The notes under the pieces were generated by a model. That model saw nothing but the letters and a program-made list of their open reading frames with translations. It was not told the origin of the DNA and did not search any database. A DNA stretch of 64,000 nt from Myotis daubentonii (taxonomy: Eukaryota; Chordata; Mammalia; Chiroptera; Vespertilionidae): NCBI RefSeq assembly GCF_963259705.1, contig NC_081846.1:93756641-93820640 (forward strand), read 5' to 3'. Position numbers and translations under genes: made by a program. Positions 1 through 63,598 of this stretch are shown piece by piece (within the stretch, counting starts at the first letter, position 1; each line of letters opens with the position of its first letter).

Positions 1-3000
1 TCTGGGGGGCTCTCTGGGGAGAGGGCAGTGCCTGGGGGGCTCTCTGGGGAGAGGGCAGTGCCTGGGGGGCTCTCTGGGGAGAGGGCATTGTCTGGGGGGC
101 TCTCTGGGGAGAGGGCATTGTCTGGGGGGCTCTCTGGGGAGAGGGCATTGTCTGGGGGGCTCTCTGGGGAGAGGGCATTGTCTGGGGGGCTCTCTGGGGA
201 GAGGGCAGTGCCTGGGGGACTCTCTGGGGGAGAGGGCAGTGCCTGGGGGGCTCTCTGGGGAGAGGGCATTCCCTGGGGGCTCTCTGGGGAGAGGGCATTG
301 TCTGGGGGGCTCTCTGGGGAGAGGGCATTGTCTGGGGGGCTCTCTGGGGAGAGGGCAGTGCCTGGGGGGCTCTCTGGGGAGAGGGCAGTGCCTGGGGGGC
401 TCTCTGGGGAGAGGGCAGTGCCTGGGGGGCTCTCTGGGGAGAGGGCAGTGCCTGGGGGGCTCTCTGGGGAGAGGGCAGTGCCTGGGGGGCTCTCTGGGGA
501 GAGGGCAGTGCCTGGGGGGGCTCTCTGGGGAGAGGGCATTCCCTGGGGGGCTCTCTGGGGAGAGGGCATTCCCTGGGGGGCTCTCTGGGGGAGAGGGCAT
601 TGTCTGGGGGGCTCTCTGGGGAGAGGGCAGTGCCTGGGGGGCTCTCTGGGGAGAGGGCATTGTCTGGGGGGCTCTCTGGGGAGAGGGCATTGTCTGGGGG
701 GCTCTCTGGGGAGAGGGCATTCCCTGGGGGGCTCTCTGGGGGAGAGGGCATTGTCTGGGGGGCTCTCTGGGGAGAGGGCATTGTCTGGGGGGCTCTCTGG
801 GGAGAGGGCATTGTCTGGGGGGCTCTCTGGGGAGAGGGCATTGTCTGGGGGGCTCTCTGGGGAGAGGGCATTGTCTGGGGGGCTCTCTGGGGAGAGGGCA
901 TTCCCTGGGGGGCTCTCTGGGGAGAGGGCATTGTCTGGGGGGCTCTCTGGGGAGAGGGCATTGTCTGGGGGGCTCTCTGGGGAGAGGGCATTCCCTGGGG
1001 GGCTCTCTGGGGAGAGGGCAGTGCCTGGGGGGCTCTCTGGGGAGAGGGCATTCCCTGGGGGGTTCTCTGGGGAGAGGGCATTGTCTGGGGGGCTCTCTGG
1101 GGAGAGGGCATTGTCTGGGGGGCTCTCTGGGGAGAGGGCATTCCCTGGGGGGCTCTCTGGGGAGAGGGCATTGTCTGGGGGGCTCTCTGGGGAGAGGGCA
1201 TTGTCTGGGGGGCTCTCTGGGGAGAGGGCATTCCCTGGGGGGCTCTCTGGGGAGAGGGCATTGTCTGGGGGGCTCTCTGGGGGAGAGGGCATTGTCTGGG
1301 GGGCTCTCTGGGGGAGAGGGCATTGTCTGGGGGGCTCTCTGGGGGAGAGGGCATTGTCTGGGGGGCTCTCTGGGGGAGAGGGCATTGTCTGGGGGGCTCT
1401 CTGGGGGAGAGGGCATTGTCTGGGGGGCTCTCTGGGGGAGAGGGCATTGTCTGGGGGGCTCTCTGGGGAGAGGGCATTCCCTGGGGGGCTCTCTGGGGAG
1501 AGGGCATTGTCTGGGGGGCTCTCTGGGGAGAGGGCAGTGCCTGGGGGGTTCTCTGGGGAGAGGGCATTGTCTGGGGGGCTCTCTGGGGGAGAGGGCATTG
1601 TCTGGGGGGCTCTCTGGGGGAGAGGGCATTCCCTGGGGGGCTCTCTGGGGAGAGGGCAGTGCCTGGGGGGCTCTCTGGGGAGAGGGCATTCCCTGGGGGG
1701 TTCTCTGGGGAGAGGGCATTGTCTGGGGGGCTCTCTGGGGAGAGGGCATTGTCTGGGGGGCTCTCGGTGGAGAGGGCAGTGCCTGGGGGGCTCTCTGGGG
1801 AGAGGGCATTCCCTGGGGGGCTCTCTGGGGAGAGGGCATTGTCTGGGGGGCTCTCTGGGGAGAGGGCATTCCCTGGGGGGCTCTCTGGGGAGAGGGCATT
1901 GTCTGGGGGGCTCTCTGGGGAGAGGGCATTGTCTGGGGGGCTCTCTGGGGAGAGGGCAATCCCTGGGGGGCTCTCTGGGGAGAGGGCATTGTCTGGGGGG
2001 CTCTCTGGGGAGAGGGCATTCCCTGGGGGGCTCTCTGGGGGAGAGGGCATTGTCTGGGGGGCTCTCTGGGGAGAGGGCATTCCGTGGGGGGCTCTCTGGG
2101 GGAGAGGGCATTGTCTGGGGGGCTCTCTGGGGAGAGGGCATTGTCTGGGGGGCTCTCTGGGGAGAGGGCATTGTCTGGGGGGCTCTCTGGGGGAGAGGGC
2201 ATTGTCTGGGGGGCTCTCTGGGGAGAGGGCATTGGAGAGGGCATTGTCTGGGGGGCTCTCTGGGGAGAGGGCATTGTCTGGGGGGCTCTCTGGGGAGAGG
2301 GCATTCCCTGGGGGGCTCTCTGGGGAGAGGGCATTGTCTGGGGGGCTCTCTGGGGAGAGGGCATTCCCTGGGGGGCTCTCTGGGGAGAGGGCATTGTCTG
2401 GGGGGCTCTCTGGGGAGAGGGCATTCCCTGGGGGGCTCTCTGGGGAGAGGGCATTGTCTGGGGGGCTCTCTGGGGAGAGGGCATTGTCTGGGGGGCTCTC
2501 TGGGGAGAGGGCATTCCCTGGGGGGCTCTCTGGGGAGAGGGCATTCCCTGGGGGGCTCTCTGGGGAGAGGGCATTGTCTGGGGGGCTCTCTGGGGAGAGG
2601 GCATTGTCTGGGGGGCTCTCTGGGGAGAGGGCATTGTCTGGGGGGCTCTCTGGGGAGAGGGCATTGTCTGGGGGGCTCTCTGGGGAGAGGGCATTGTCTG
2701 GGGGGCTCTCTGGGGAGAGGGCATTCCCTGGGGGGCTCTCTGGGGAGAGGGCATTGTCTGGGGGGCTCTCTGGGGAGAGGGCATTCCCTGGGGGGCTCTC
2801 TGGGGAGAGGGCATTGTCTGGGGGGCTCTCTGGGGAGAGGGCATTGTCTGGGGGGCTCTCTGGGGAGAGGGCATTCCCTGGGGGGCTCTCTGGGGAGAGG
2901 GCATTGTCTGGGGGGCTCTCTGGGGAGAGGGCAGTGCCTGGGGGGCTCTCTGGGGGAGAGGGCATTCCCTGGGGGGCTCTCTGGGGAGAGGGCATTGTCT

Positions 3001-5090
3001 GGGGGGCTCTCTGGGGAGAGGGCATTGTCTGGGGGGCTCTCTGGGGAGAGGGCATTCCCTGGGGGGCTCTCTGGGGGAGAGGGCATTGTCTGGGGGGTTC
3101 TCTGGGGAGAGGGCATTCCCTGGGGGGCTCTCTGGGGAGAGGGCATTCCCTGGGGGGCTCTCTGGGGAGAGGGCATTGTCTGGGGGGCTCTCTGGGGAGA
3201 GGGCATTGTCTGGGGGGCTCTCTGGGGAGAGGGCATTGTCTGGGGGGCTCTCTGGGGAGAGGGCATTCCCTGGGGGGCTCTCTGGGGAGAGGGCATTGTC
3301 TGGGGGGCTCTCTGGGGAGAGGGCATTGTCTGGGGGGCTCTCTGGGGAGAGGGCATTGTCTGGGGGGCTCTCTGGGGAGAGGGCATTGTCTGGGGGGCTC
3401 TCTGGGGAGAGGGCATTCCCTGGGGGGCTCTCTGGGGAGAGGGCATTGTCTGGGGGGCTCTCTGGGGAGAGGGCATTCCCTGGGGGGCTCTCTGGGGAGA
3501 GGGCATTGTCTGGGGGGCTCTCTGGGGAGAGGGCATTCCCTGGGGGGCTCTCTGGGGAGAGGGCATTGTCTGGGGGGCTCTCTGGGGAGAGGGCATTGTC
3601 TGGGGGGCTCTCTGGGGAGAGGGCATTGTCTGGGGGGCTCTCTGGGGAGAGGGCATTGTCTGGGGGGCTCTCTGGGGAGAGGGCATTCCCTGGGGGGCTC
3701 TCTGGGGAGAGGGCAGTGCCTGGGGGGCTCTCTGGGGAGAGGGCATTCCCTGGGGGGCTCTCTGGGGAGAGGGCATTGTCTGGGGGGCTCTCTGGGGAGA
3801 GGGCATTCCCTGGGGGGTTCTCTGGGGAGAGGGCATTGTCTGGGGGGCTCTCTGGGGAGAGGGCATTGTCTGGGGGGCTCTCTGGGGAGAGGGCAGTGCC
3901 TGGGGGGCTCTCTGGGGAGAGGGCATTCCCTGGGGGGCTCTCTGGGGGAGAGGGCATTGTCTGGGGGGCTCTCTGGGGAGAGGGCAGTGCCTGGGGGGCT
4001 CTCTGGGGAGAGGGCATTCCCTGGGGGGCTCTCTGGGGGAGAGGGCATTCCCTGGGGGGCTCTCTGGGGGAGAGGGCATTGTCTGGGGGGCTCTCTGGGG
4101 AGAGGGCATTCCCTGGGGGGTTCTCTGGGGAGAGGGCATTGTCTGGGGGGCTCTCTGGGGAGAGGGCATTGTCTGGGGGGCTCTCTGGGGAGAGGGCAGT
4201 GCCTGGGGGGCTCTCTGGGGAGAGGGCATTCCCTGGGGGGCTCTCTGGGGAGAGGGCATTGTCTGGGGGGCTCTCTGGGGAGAGGGCATTGTCTGGGGGG
4301 TTCTCTGGGGAGAGGGCATTGTCTGGGGGGCTCTCTGGGGAGAGGGCATTCCCTGGGGGGCTCTCTGGGGAGAGGGCATTCCCTGGGGGGCTCTCTGGGG
4401 AGAGGGCATTGTCTGGGGGGCTCTCTGGGGAGAGGGCATTGTCTGGGGGGCTCTCTGGGGAGAGGGCATTCCTGGGGGGCTCTCTGGGGAGAGGGCAGTG
4501 CCTGGGGGGCTCTCTGGGGAGAGGGCATTCCCTGGGGGGCTCTCTGGGGAGAGGGCATTGTCTGGGGGGCTCTCTGGGGGAGAGGGCATTGTCTGGGGGG
4601 CTCTCTGGGGAGAGGGCATTCCCTGGGGGGTTCTCTGGGGAGAGGGCATTGTCTGGGGGGCTCTCTGGGGAGAGGGCATTGTCTGGGGGGCTCTCTGGGG
4701 AGAGGGCAGTGCCTGGGGGGCTCTCTGGGGAGAGGGCATTCCCTGGGGGGCTCTCTGGGGAGAGGGCATTGTCTGGGGGGTTCTCTGGGGAGAGGGCATT
4801 GTCTGGGGGGCTCTCTGGGGAGAGGGCATTGTCTGGGGGGCTCTCTGGGGAGAGGGCATTGTCTGGGGGGCTCTCTGGGGAGAGGGCATTGTCTGGGGGG
4901 CTCTCTGGGGAGAGGGCATTGTCTGGGGGGCTCTCTGGGGGAGAGGGCATTGTCTGGGGGGCTCTCTGGGGAGAGGGCATTGTCTGGGGGGCTCTCTGGG
5001 GAGAGGGCATTGTCTGGGGGGCTCTCTGGGGAGAGGGCATTCTCTGAGGGGCTCTCTGCGGGAGGGCAGTGCCTGCGGCCTCTCTGCCTT
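1..5090. repeat. 30-bp G-rich minisatellite, about 170 copies
   Basis: The array fills the window edge to about 5090 and runs off the left end, so its true length is unknown. The unit is 30 bp: a GGGGGG run, then CTCTCTGGGGAGAG, then GGCA and a six-base variable tail. Three tail variants dominate (TTGTCT, TTCCCT, GTGCCT). A 31-bp variant has one extra G in the loop, and a GGTTCTC variant recurs. A truncated unit of about 12 bp sits near 2225-2240. The last units decay from 5040 (CTCTGA, CTCTGCGGG). It lies about 4 kb downstream of the BIN1 poly(A) site. Confidence 0.98.
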
Positions 5091-6100
5091 CTGTCCAGCA
5101 ACCCTCTCTTTTTCAGCAGGTGTCTGCTCTGATGTGAAACTAGGCCTTTCTCCTTGAATGAACAGGGACACACTGCGGGTCTGGGAGTGAAGGTGGGCGG
5201 CCTCCCCAGCACAGGAGTAGAAACAACCGGGATTGGATGTGAGCCTGCAGTGCCCTGTGAGCCCACCCGCAGGGTGTTTCTCCCCCAGGTCCCCTCTCCC
5301 CAGACTCTCTTCATTCTCCTCTGCCCTCCCCCCTGGGGGCCTCAAGTCCAGCTCCCAGTCCCAGGAGGAGGGAAAGGGTCCCATGGTAGAGAACAACCAC
5401 TTCTCCTGTTTCTCTGATTCAGACTGTGATGGGGCTGAGGGATCCTCTGTGAGAACCAAACGTTCTGTGAGGTATTTTCCCCAACAAATGCCTTTGACTC
5501 TGTTAGAGGAATGTTTGCTCTCCCTTCTTCAAATCACAGGCAACTTTCCAGATCGGAATTGTTTCCTTCCCATGACACGCAGTCCAACTCCCCACCGATG
5601 GCACGGAGCGTGCAGGCGGAGCCCAGGCGTGCTCTCTCCGGCCTGCACGGGAGAGGACCTTCTAGAACATGCTGCAGGCTGAGAACAGGGTCACACACAC
5701 AGCACACAGCTGGGAGAGAGAAAAAATCCTGGACACACACCTCCCAGGTAATCCCTGCCTTGGGGTCTCACGGTCCCTAGAAAAGATCTTGTGAAAAAAA
5801 TAGAGAAAGATTAGCTCGCAGGACGAGGAGGGGAAGGTAAACTCAGGGACCAACATTTCCTAAGGGGTGTCCGAGCCAGCAGCAGCCGCGTCCAGGCCGT
5901 GCTCGGGGCTGGCAGGGCACTGGGCAGGACCCAGCAGTTCTGTGACAGCCCCCTTCCTACCTGCCCTGGGCTGAGGCTCCCAGTGGGCTGTTGGAGGCCC
6001 CAGGAGGCACTGAACAGGTCCCTCCATCTGCCCACCCCTGGTGCCAGGCTTTGCCTGTCAGGACACAGGCCGGGACACAAGTCCACCCTGGGCTGAAGAG
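5091..6100. other. Intergenic DNA without a recognised gene
   Basis: Unique-looking sequence between the large minisatellite and a smaller one. Only short, overlapping open frames are present on both strands and none resembles a known protein. It could hold ancient repeat remnants that I cannot place. Confidence 0.5.
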
Positions 6101-6290
6101 GAGGGGGCATCAGCAGGTGAGGGGAGGGGGAGGGGGAGGGGACATCAGCAGGTGAGGGGAGGGGGAGGGGGAGGGGACATCAGCAGGTGAGGGGAGGGGG
6201 AGGGGGAGGGGACATCAGCAGGTGAGGGGAGGGGGAGGGGGAGGGGACATCAGCAGGTGAGCGGAGGGGGAGGGGACATCAGCGGGGGAG
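6100..6290. repeat. 35-bp minisatellite, five to six copies
   Basis: CATCAGCAGGTGAG recurs at 6108, 6143, 6178, 6213 and 6248, each followed by a GGGGGA-rich tract, giving a 35-bp period; a final shortened copy follows near 6277. The plus strand is purine-rich. Confidence 0.95.
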
Positions 6291-6731
6291 GGAAGAGTCC
6301 TTTCTGAGGCTGCTTGGCCACAGCACAGCACAGAAAAGGTGGACAGAAGGCAGAGGGCGTGCGGCTCAGCTGTGTTACTGGGGCAGTACATTCACGAGGG
6401 GGAGTGAGGGAAAATGGAAGAAGATGGCTAGGGGCCAAGTCCTGCAGGTCTGGGTGAGGGATCTGGGCTTATGTGGGAAATGGAAATACTGGGTATTTAA
6501 ATACTGGGATCCTGGGGGCCAGAAGTGTGTGTCTGAGATACCACCTGGCAGCCAGGGGTGCACTGGAGGGAGAGGCCACAGAGGCAGTAGCCACCAGGAT
6601 CCTGTCACATTTGTGCGGAAGGAGGTGACAGGCCTGAACTAGGAGATGAGGGAGGGGCAAAAATGATCCAGAATTCTCTAAGAGGCCAGCCAGAGGACTT
6701 GGAGACAGACACGGGAGCATGGAGCACTCAG

Positions 6732-6930
6732 GAACACCTCCAGCGCCAGCAAGCCCCACAGGTGTGGTGGGGGCACCTCCAGGGCCAGCAAGCCCCACGG
6801 GTGTGGTGGGGGCACCTCCTGGGCCAGGAAGCCCCACAGGTGTGGTGGGGGCACCTCCAGCGCCAGCAAGCCCCACGGGTGTGGTGGGGGCACCTCCAGG
6901 GCCAGCAAGCCCCACAGGTGTGGTGGGCTT
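6732..6930. repeat. 39-bp minisatellite, five copies
   Basis: CACCTCCAG(C/G)GCCAGCAAG recurs with a 39-bp period from 6735 (next at 6774), each copy containing CCCACRGGTGTGGTGGGGG. Because 39 is a multiple of three, open frames run through it on both strands and give a 13-residue repeat. I see no evidence that it is translated. Confidence 0.93.
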
Positions 6931-8574
6931 ACATGTTTTGCAGAAGAAAAACCCCAGGAGTGGGCCATTGGAGGGAACATGACTGCAGCGACATCCCTCC
7001 ATCTGCCATGATCAGTGGTGCCCAGTCCTGACGCCTGAGCTGCAGGGTCTCGGGAGGCAGCTGCACCTCCGGCCTCCGGCCTCCGGCCTCCAGCAGGCAG
7101 GGAGAGCCTTGCTAGGAAGGCGTTGCCGTTTTGCTCAGGAGGCAATGCCCTCCCTCGCGTCCTGGCCTGGCCTGTGCTGTAGCCCCGGAGCTGCCAGGAA
7201 GGCTGGGACCAGTGGGATCCGTGGCACCTGAAGCAGCGGCATCAGGGGGCGCCCAGCACCCAGGGTTTGCCAGCCTCAGGCACATGAGTCTGAGGTGCCA
7301 CGGGCATCCGGGGAATTGGGCAGGCGAGGACCCCACCTGAGGCCATAGATGCGAGGTCACCAGCCTGTGGCACTGCCCGCCCATCGCGACGGCACTACAA
7401 GGACCGGCTACCGAGGACCCGTTGCCTTAGCCCTGGGACGAGCTTCTCACCTCCATGGGGAGGAGCCGTGCCCTCCTGGTCGCCTGGCAGTTTGCACGGG
7501 GCAGGCACTTCCGGGACAGGAGCTAAACGCCTGGGGGTGGCAGCTGGGGGGACAAGGCCTCGCCCACCGGGGATCTGGGCGCATCTCCATGGGCCCTGGT
7601 GCTGACCTGGGCTGCGGCGGGAGAGCGGCCCTGCTCCCGCAGTGCAGCCCGGCCGGAAGCAGGGTCAGTGCCGGCTGTGCTCACTGGTACCTGTCCTCGG
7701 TTTCCCTGGGGGGCCTTTCCTTAGGGGTGTCCGCAGGGCAGCCTGGGCCGAGGTCAGAGCTGCCTCGCCCCTCGGGCCCACCCCCTCACCCACTGTCCCG
7801 CCTCCTGGCCGCTGCTCTGGAGGCACAAAGCCCCGCCTCCCGCCTCCACGCGGGGCTCCGGCCGCTGCCTGTCCCTGGCCTGGGTCCCCTTCTCCTGAGC
7901 CGGCTCCTCAGCAGGAGCTGGAACCCCCAGGCCTCTCCAACTCAACCATGACCTCCGGGCCAGATGCCGACTCCACCGCCCCCTGGCTTCTCTGCCTAAA
8001 GGGGCCCCCCTGCTCAGCCCGAGCCCCATTCACTGAAGGCTCCGCAGACACCCCCCCACCCCCCATCCCCCCACCCCCCACCCCCGCGAAGCCGCGGCGG
8101 CTTTCCCTCCGGAGCCCCGCACACCACGCAGGCCAGGGCGGCGCGGCTGGCACGGCTCCCCTGAGTGCGGCAGGGGCCCCTTTCATTCCCGCCAGCCCTG
8201 CCGCTGGGAGATGGTGCGGAATGAGCGCCGGGCCTGAACTTGCACAGGCGCTGCCCCACCAGTCTCCACGCGGCCGAGGAGGCAGCAACCAGCGGGGACA
8301 GGCGGGGGGGGGGGGGGGGGCGCTCCTCTGGGGCCCGGGCCGTGTCCCGGCACACGGACTTGGCGTCGGCCTGGACGGACCGGACGGGGAAGCTGGGGCC
8401 GAGCGTGGGCCCCACACACCGGGCTCAGGCGTCCCCGTGTGCCCAGCCAAGGCTCAGGTTCAGACCACCCACCGCTCACTGCGAGCCACAAACCACTCTC
8501 CTCGGGCCTGTTCCCTCACCCTGACCCCTGACCCCGAGTTCCCACGTGTACTAAATCCCATCACTCAGAGCGGC
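6931..8574. other. Intergenic DNA, GC-rich, no gene recognised
   Basis: Contains simple C-rich and G-rich tracts (for example about 8051-8090 and a G run near 8307-8320) and overlapping short open frames on both strands. No splice-bounded exon or known protein motif was found. Confidence 0.5.
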
Positions 8575-8590
8575 CCCTAGCAGACTTCTT

Positions 8591-8831
8591 TTTTTTTTTA
8601 AGTCCTCACCCGAGTTTATTTTTTCATTGATCTTTAGAGAGTGGAGGGGGGAGAAACACATCGATGTGAGAGACACATCAACTAGTGCCTTCCCCACCCC
8701 CCCACCTCCCCCCCACCCCCGCCACCATGGCAGGGATCAAACCTGCAACCGAGGGATGTGCCCTTGACCAGAAATCGCACTGGAGACCCTTTGGTCCCTG
8801 GGTGACACTAACCACTGAGCGCAGGCCAGGG
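8591..8831 (-). mobile_element. Ves-type tRNA-derived SINE with 16-bp target duplication
   Basis: Read on the minus strand it begins GCCCTGGCCTGCGCTCAGTG, a degenerate tRNA-like head, with a B-box-like GGTTGCAGGTTTGATCCC, an internal T/A- and GA-rich part, and a terminal A-rich tail (the T run at 8590-8600 on the plus strand). It is flanked by perfect direct repeats CCCTAGCAGACTTCTT at 8575-8590 and 8832-8847. Ves SINEs are restricted to vespertilionid and related bats, so this supports the host assignment. Confidence 0.92.
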
Positions 8832-9117
8832 CCCTAGCAGACTTCTTGGCACACAGCTGGTTGTGCGAGCCGTCTTCCCTCGCTGTCACCTGGTTCCTGC
8901 CATCTGCATCCCATCCAGCCTCCAGCAGCACGGCCCATGGGCGAGGGGCGGGAGCCTGTCAGCTCTGGCCCAGCCAACTCACAAGTGCTGGCCGTGCAGC
9001 TGGTGGGGCGACCGCCAGGAACCAGCCTGCTGCCCAGCATGCGCCCAGGTAACCCCAGCACAGGAGACAGGAATGGAGAGAAAACGCACATTTTCTGAGT
9101 GCTTTTGTCAGGTTTGT

Positions 9118-9605
9118 TTCATTGTTTTGAACACTAAGATTTATTTTCAAACAGCACACAGACGGTCTGCGGGGCAGGGCGAGGCCAGACAGGTCTGGGT
9201 CCCAAGGTGTCTGGGAGACTGGACCCCACCCACAGCAGTGGCAGGAAAGGACCCTTGCCCAGTGGCTCAGCCAAAGCTTCAGGCAAGCGCGGCGGCTCTG
9301 CAGCCCCAGCCCGCCCTGGGCCGGGTACGCGGCGGTTGCGGACCCCAAAGGGCGCTGCGGGTGGCGGCAGCCAGAACTCAACTAGGGGCACAGCAGCGCC
9401 GGACACTGGCGACTCAGCCCAACCTGCCGGAGCCGGCTCTTCGGAAAACCACCTCCTTTGGGAGACACCTCGTGGCTCAGGTCTCTCCTCACGATTTCCC
9501 TTTGCTTTCCAAAAAGTCCAAAAACAAAAACAAAGAAAAAAACACACATTTTGGGGAGAAGGTGTTCTTCACACACCAGAGAGCCACACCATGGCCCTGC
9601 TGCCC
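9118..9605 (-). other. BIN1: BIN1 3' untranslated region
   Basis: About 488 nt from the TGA to the presumed cleavage site. Blocks match the human BIN1 3' UTR as I know it: GAAGAACACCTTCTCCCCAA soon after the stop, a T-rich stretch, AAAGCAAAGGGAAAT, and near the end AGACGGTCTGTGTGCTGTTT. The cleavage site is estimated from the poly(A) signal and could be off by 10-15 nt. Confidence 0.85.
9140..9145 (-). terminator. BIN1: BIN1 poly(A) signal AATAAA
   Basis: AATAAA on the minus strand (TTTATT on the plus strand), within TTGAAAATAAATCTTAGTG, the same sequence that ends the human BIN1 mRNA. Cleavage is expected 10-30 nt downstream, near 9118. Confidence 0.9.
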
Positions 9606-62300
<52,695 letters not shown>

Positions 62301-62850
62301 TGCGCGCTCCTGGAATCCGGAGCCCAGCCTGCGCCGGGCCTCTCTGCCCGCTCCACACCAGCCTCCTGGGGGCTGCACACTCACGGGGCTCCGCCCGGGC
62401 TCTCTGGAGGCCTCCGGACGTGTTCACATTTCTGTCTGTCGGGGCACCTAGTCCCATGCCAGCCGGGCGCCCAGTCTTCCGGTTTGCTGAAAGTTATTTT
62501 ACAATGACATGCCTCGCTGGGCATGCACTCTGCTAGGTGCCTCCTGCTCAGCATTGCTGCATTCAGCCTCCATAACAGCCCTATGATGTGGGTGCTGCTA
62601 CTAAAATGCATTTAACAAAACAATACAGTTACTATTTTATCAATTATTCTATTACTAATGATAGAATTATTATTCCCATCTTACAAATGAGGCAGAGTTC
62701 TGGCTCTCAGGCTTTCGCCCACTATACCCTGGGTGTCTCCTCTTGCTCTCAGGGAGAGAAAGGGTTAATGATCGCTCTTTAAAGAGAAGATAAGGTCACT
62801 GCTAACCACCTTGGCCAACAGACCACTGACACGTATTCAACATGAATACA
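62301..62850. other. Upstream flank of BIN1 with MIR
   Basis: GC content falls sharply after about 62350. A MIR lies at about 62505-62710; the remainder is unassigned. Confidence 0.6.
62505..62710 (-). mobile_element. MIR element upstream of BIN1
   Basis: ACTCTGCTAGGTGCCTCCTG, CATAACAGCCCTATGATGTG and TTATTCCCATCTTACAAATG follow the MIR reverse-orientation consensus in order. Confidence 0.8.
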
Positions 62851-63234
62851 TACAGGTTGGGGCAAAAGTAGGGCTACAATTGTTCATATGGAAAATAGTA
62901 CAGTAATCTCTCTCTCTATATATATATGCCTCTTTATATATAAAAGCCTAAGCAACCCAATGACCGAAGGACCTGTCCACCGGCCGCTATGACATGCACT
63001 GACCACCAGGGGGCAGACATTCAATGCAGGAGCTGCCCCTGGAGGTCAGTGCACTCCCACAGCCAACCTCCCCCTGGTCTGAGGTCCCTCGCCCGGCCTG
63101 CCCCAATTAGCTCCCATGGCTGGCCAGGGACCGCGCCCGTGCACAAATCTGTGCACCGGGCCTCTAGTTAATAAATAATGCAAGAACAAACTATTTCACT
63201 TACAACTAAGAACCTACTTTTACCCCACCCTGTA
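62851..63234. mobile_element. Mariner-type miniature element interrupted by a Helitron
   Basis: Terminal inverted repeats TACAGGTTGGGGCAAAAGTA and, at the right, ACTTTTACCCCACCCTGTA, both including the TA target dinucleotide. The internal sequence is short and noncoding. The ends resemble the TACAGGGTGGGGCAAAAGTAGG mariner termini known from Myotis. A Helitron occupies 62931-63167. Confidence 0.88.
62931..63167 (+). mobile_element. HeliBat-type Helitron, copy H, nested in the mariner-type element
   Basis: Plus orientation: 5' end TCTTTATATATAAAAGCCTA and 3' end with hairpin GTGCACAAATCTGTGCAC, then CGGGCCTCTAG followed by host T (63168). The left border is the less certain one because the flanking TCTC/TATA sequence is simple. 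Confidence 0.9.
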
Positions 63235-63598
63235 TGTATTCCACCCAAACCCCTCTCCCAAATCATATCAGGTCTTTGAAAGATACCACCTCTCTTTGCA
63301 GGAAGGTTTCTCAGGGACTGTGGGCTGAATTGAGTGGGGAGAGGTGCCTTGGAGGCCCTGCTGAGAATGAGGAGAAATGGACATGTCCAGTGCCTGGACA
63401 GGAGCCAAGGCAGGGGTCCCTGGGAGCAGCAAGAGCTCATAAGCCACATCCCCTATACAAGTGGAGAAACAGGCCCAAATTTAGAGGTTCAGCCTGGATT
63501 CCCCAGCCGGTTCTCTCTTCCCTCTGCCTGGGAGGCCCCCTGCACTCTGGATCCTTCTGGGTCCTCCCATTAATGATCAGCACCTAGAAGTGAGAATC
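63235..63598. other. Upstream flank, no feature recognised
   Basis: Moderate-GC sequence with two overlapping frames of 117 and 79 codons (63234-63587 and 63334-63573) that show no known motif. I regard them as chance. Confidence 0.45.

Noticed and set aside
1..5090. CRISPR-like array
   Set aside because: Units are contiguous 30-bp repeats with no unique spacers, and the host is a mammal.
28..5157. Open frames of 1709, 1602 and 1510 codons as genes
   Set aside because: They are simple translations of a 30-bp repeat in all three frames, with no splice, promoter or domain evidence.
6469..7145. Frames with a PTTPVGLAG-type repeat on both strands
   Set aside because: Translation of the 39-bp minisatellite, open in several frames at once.
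7642..8580. 312-codon plus-strand frame as a gene
   Set aside because: Pro/Gly/Ala-rich composition typical of random GC-rich DNA, with competing frames on the other strand and no known domain.
63234..63587. 117-codon frame upstream of BIN1
   Set aside because: No motif, no supporting splice sites, and it starts inside the end of a mariner-type element.
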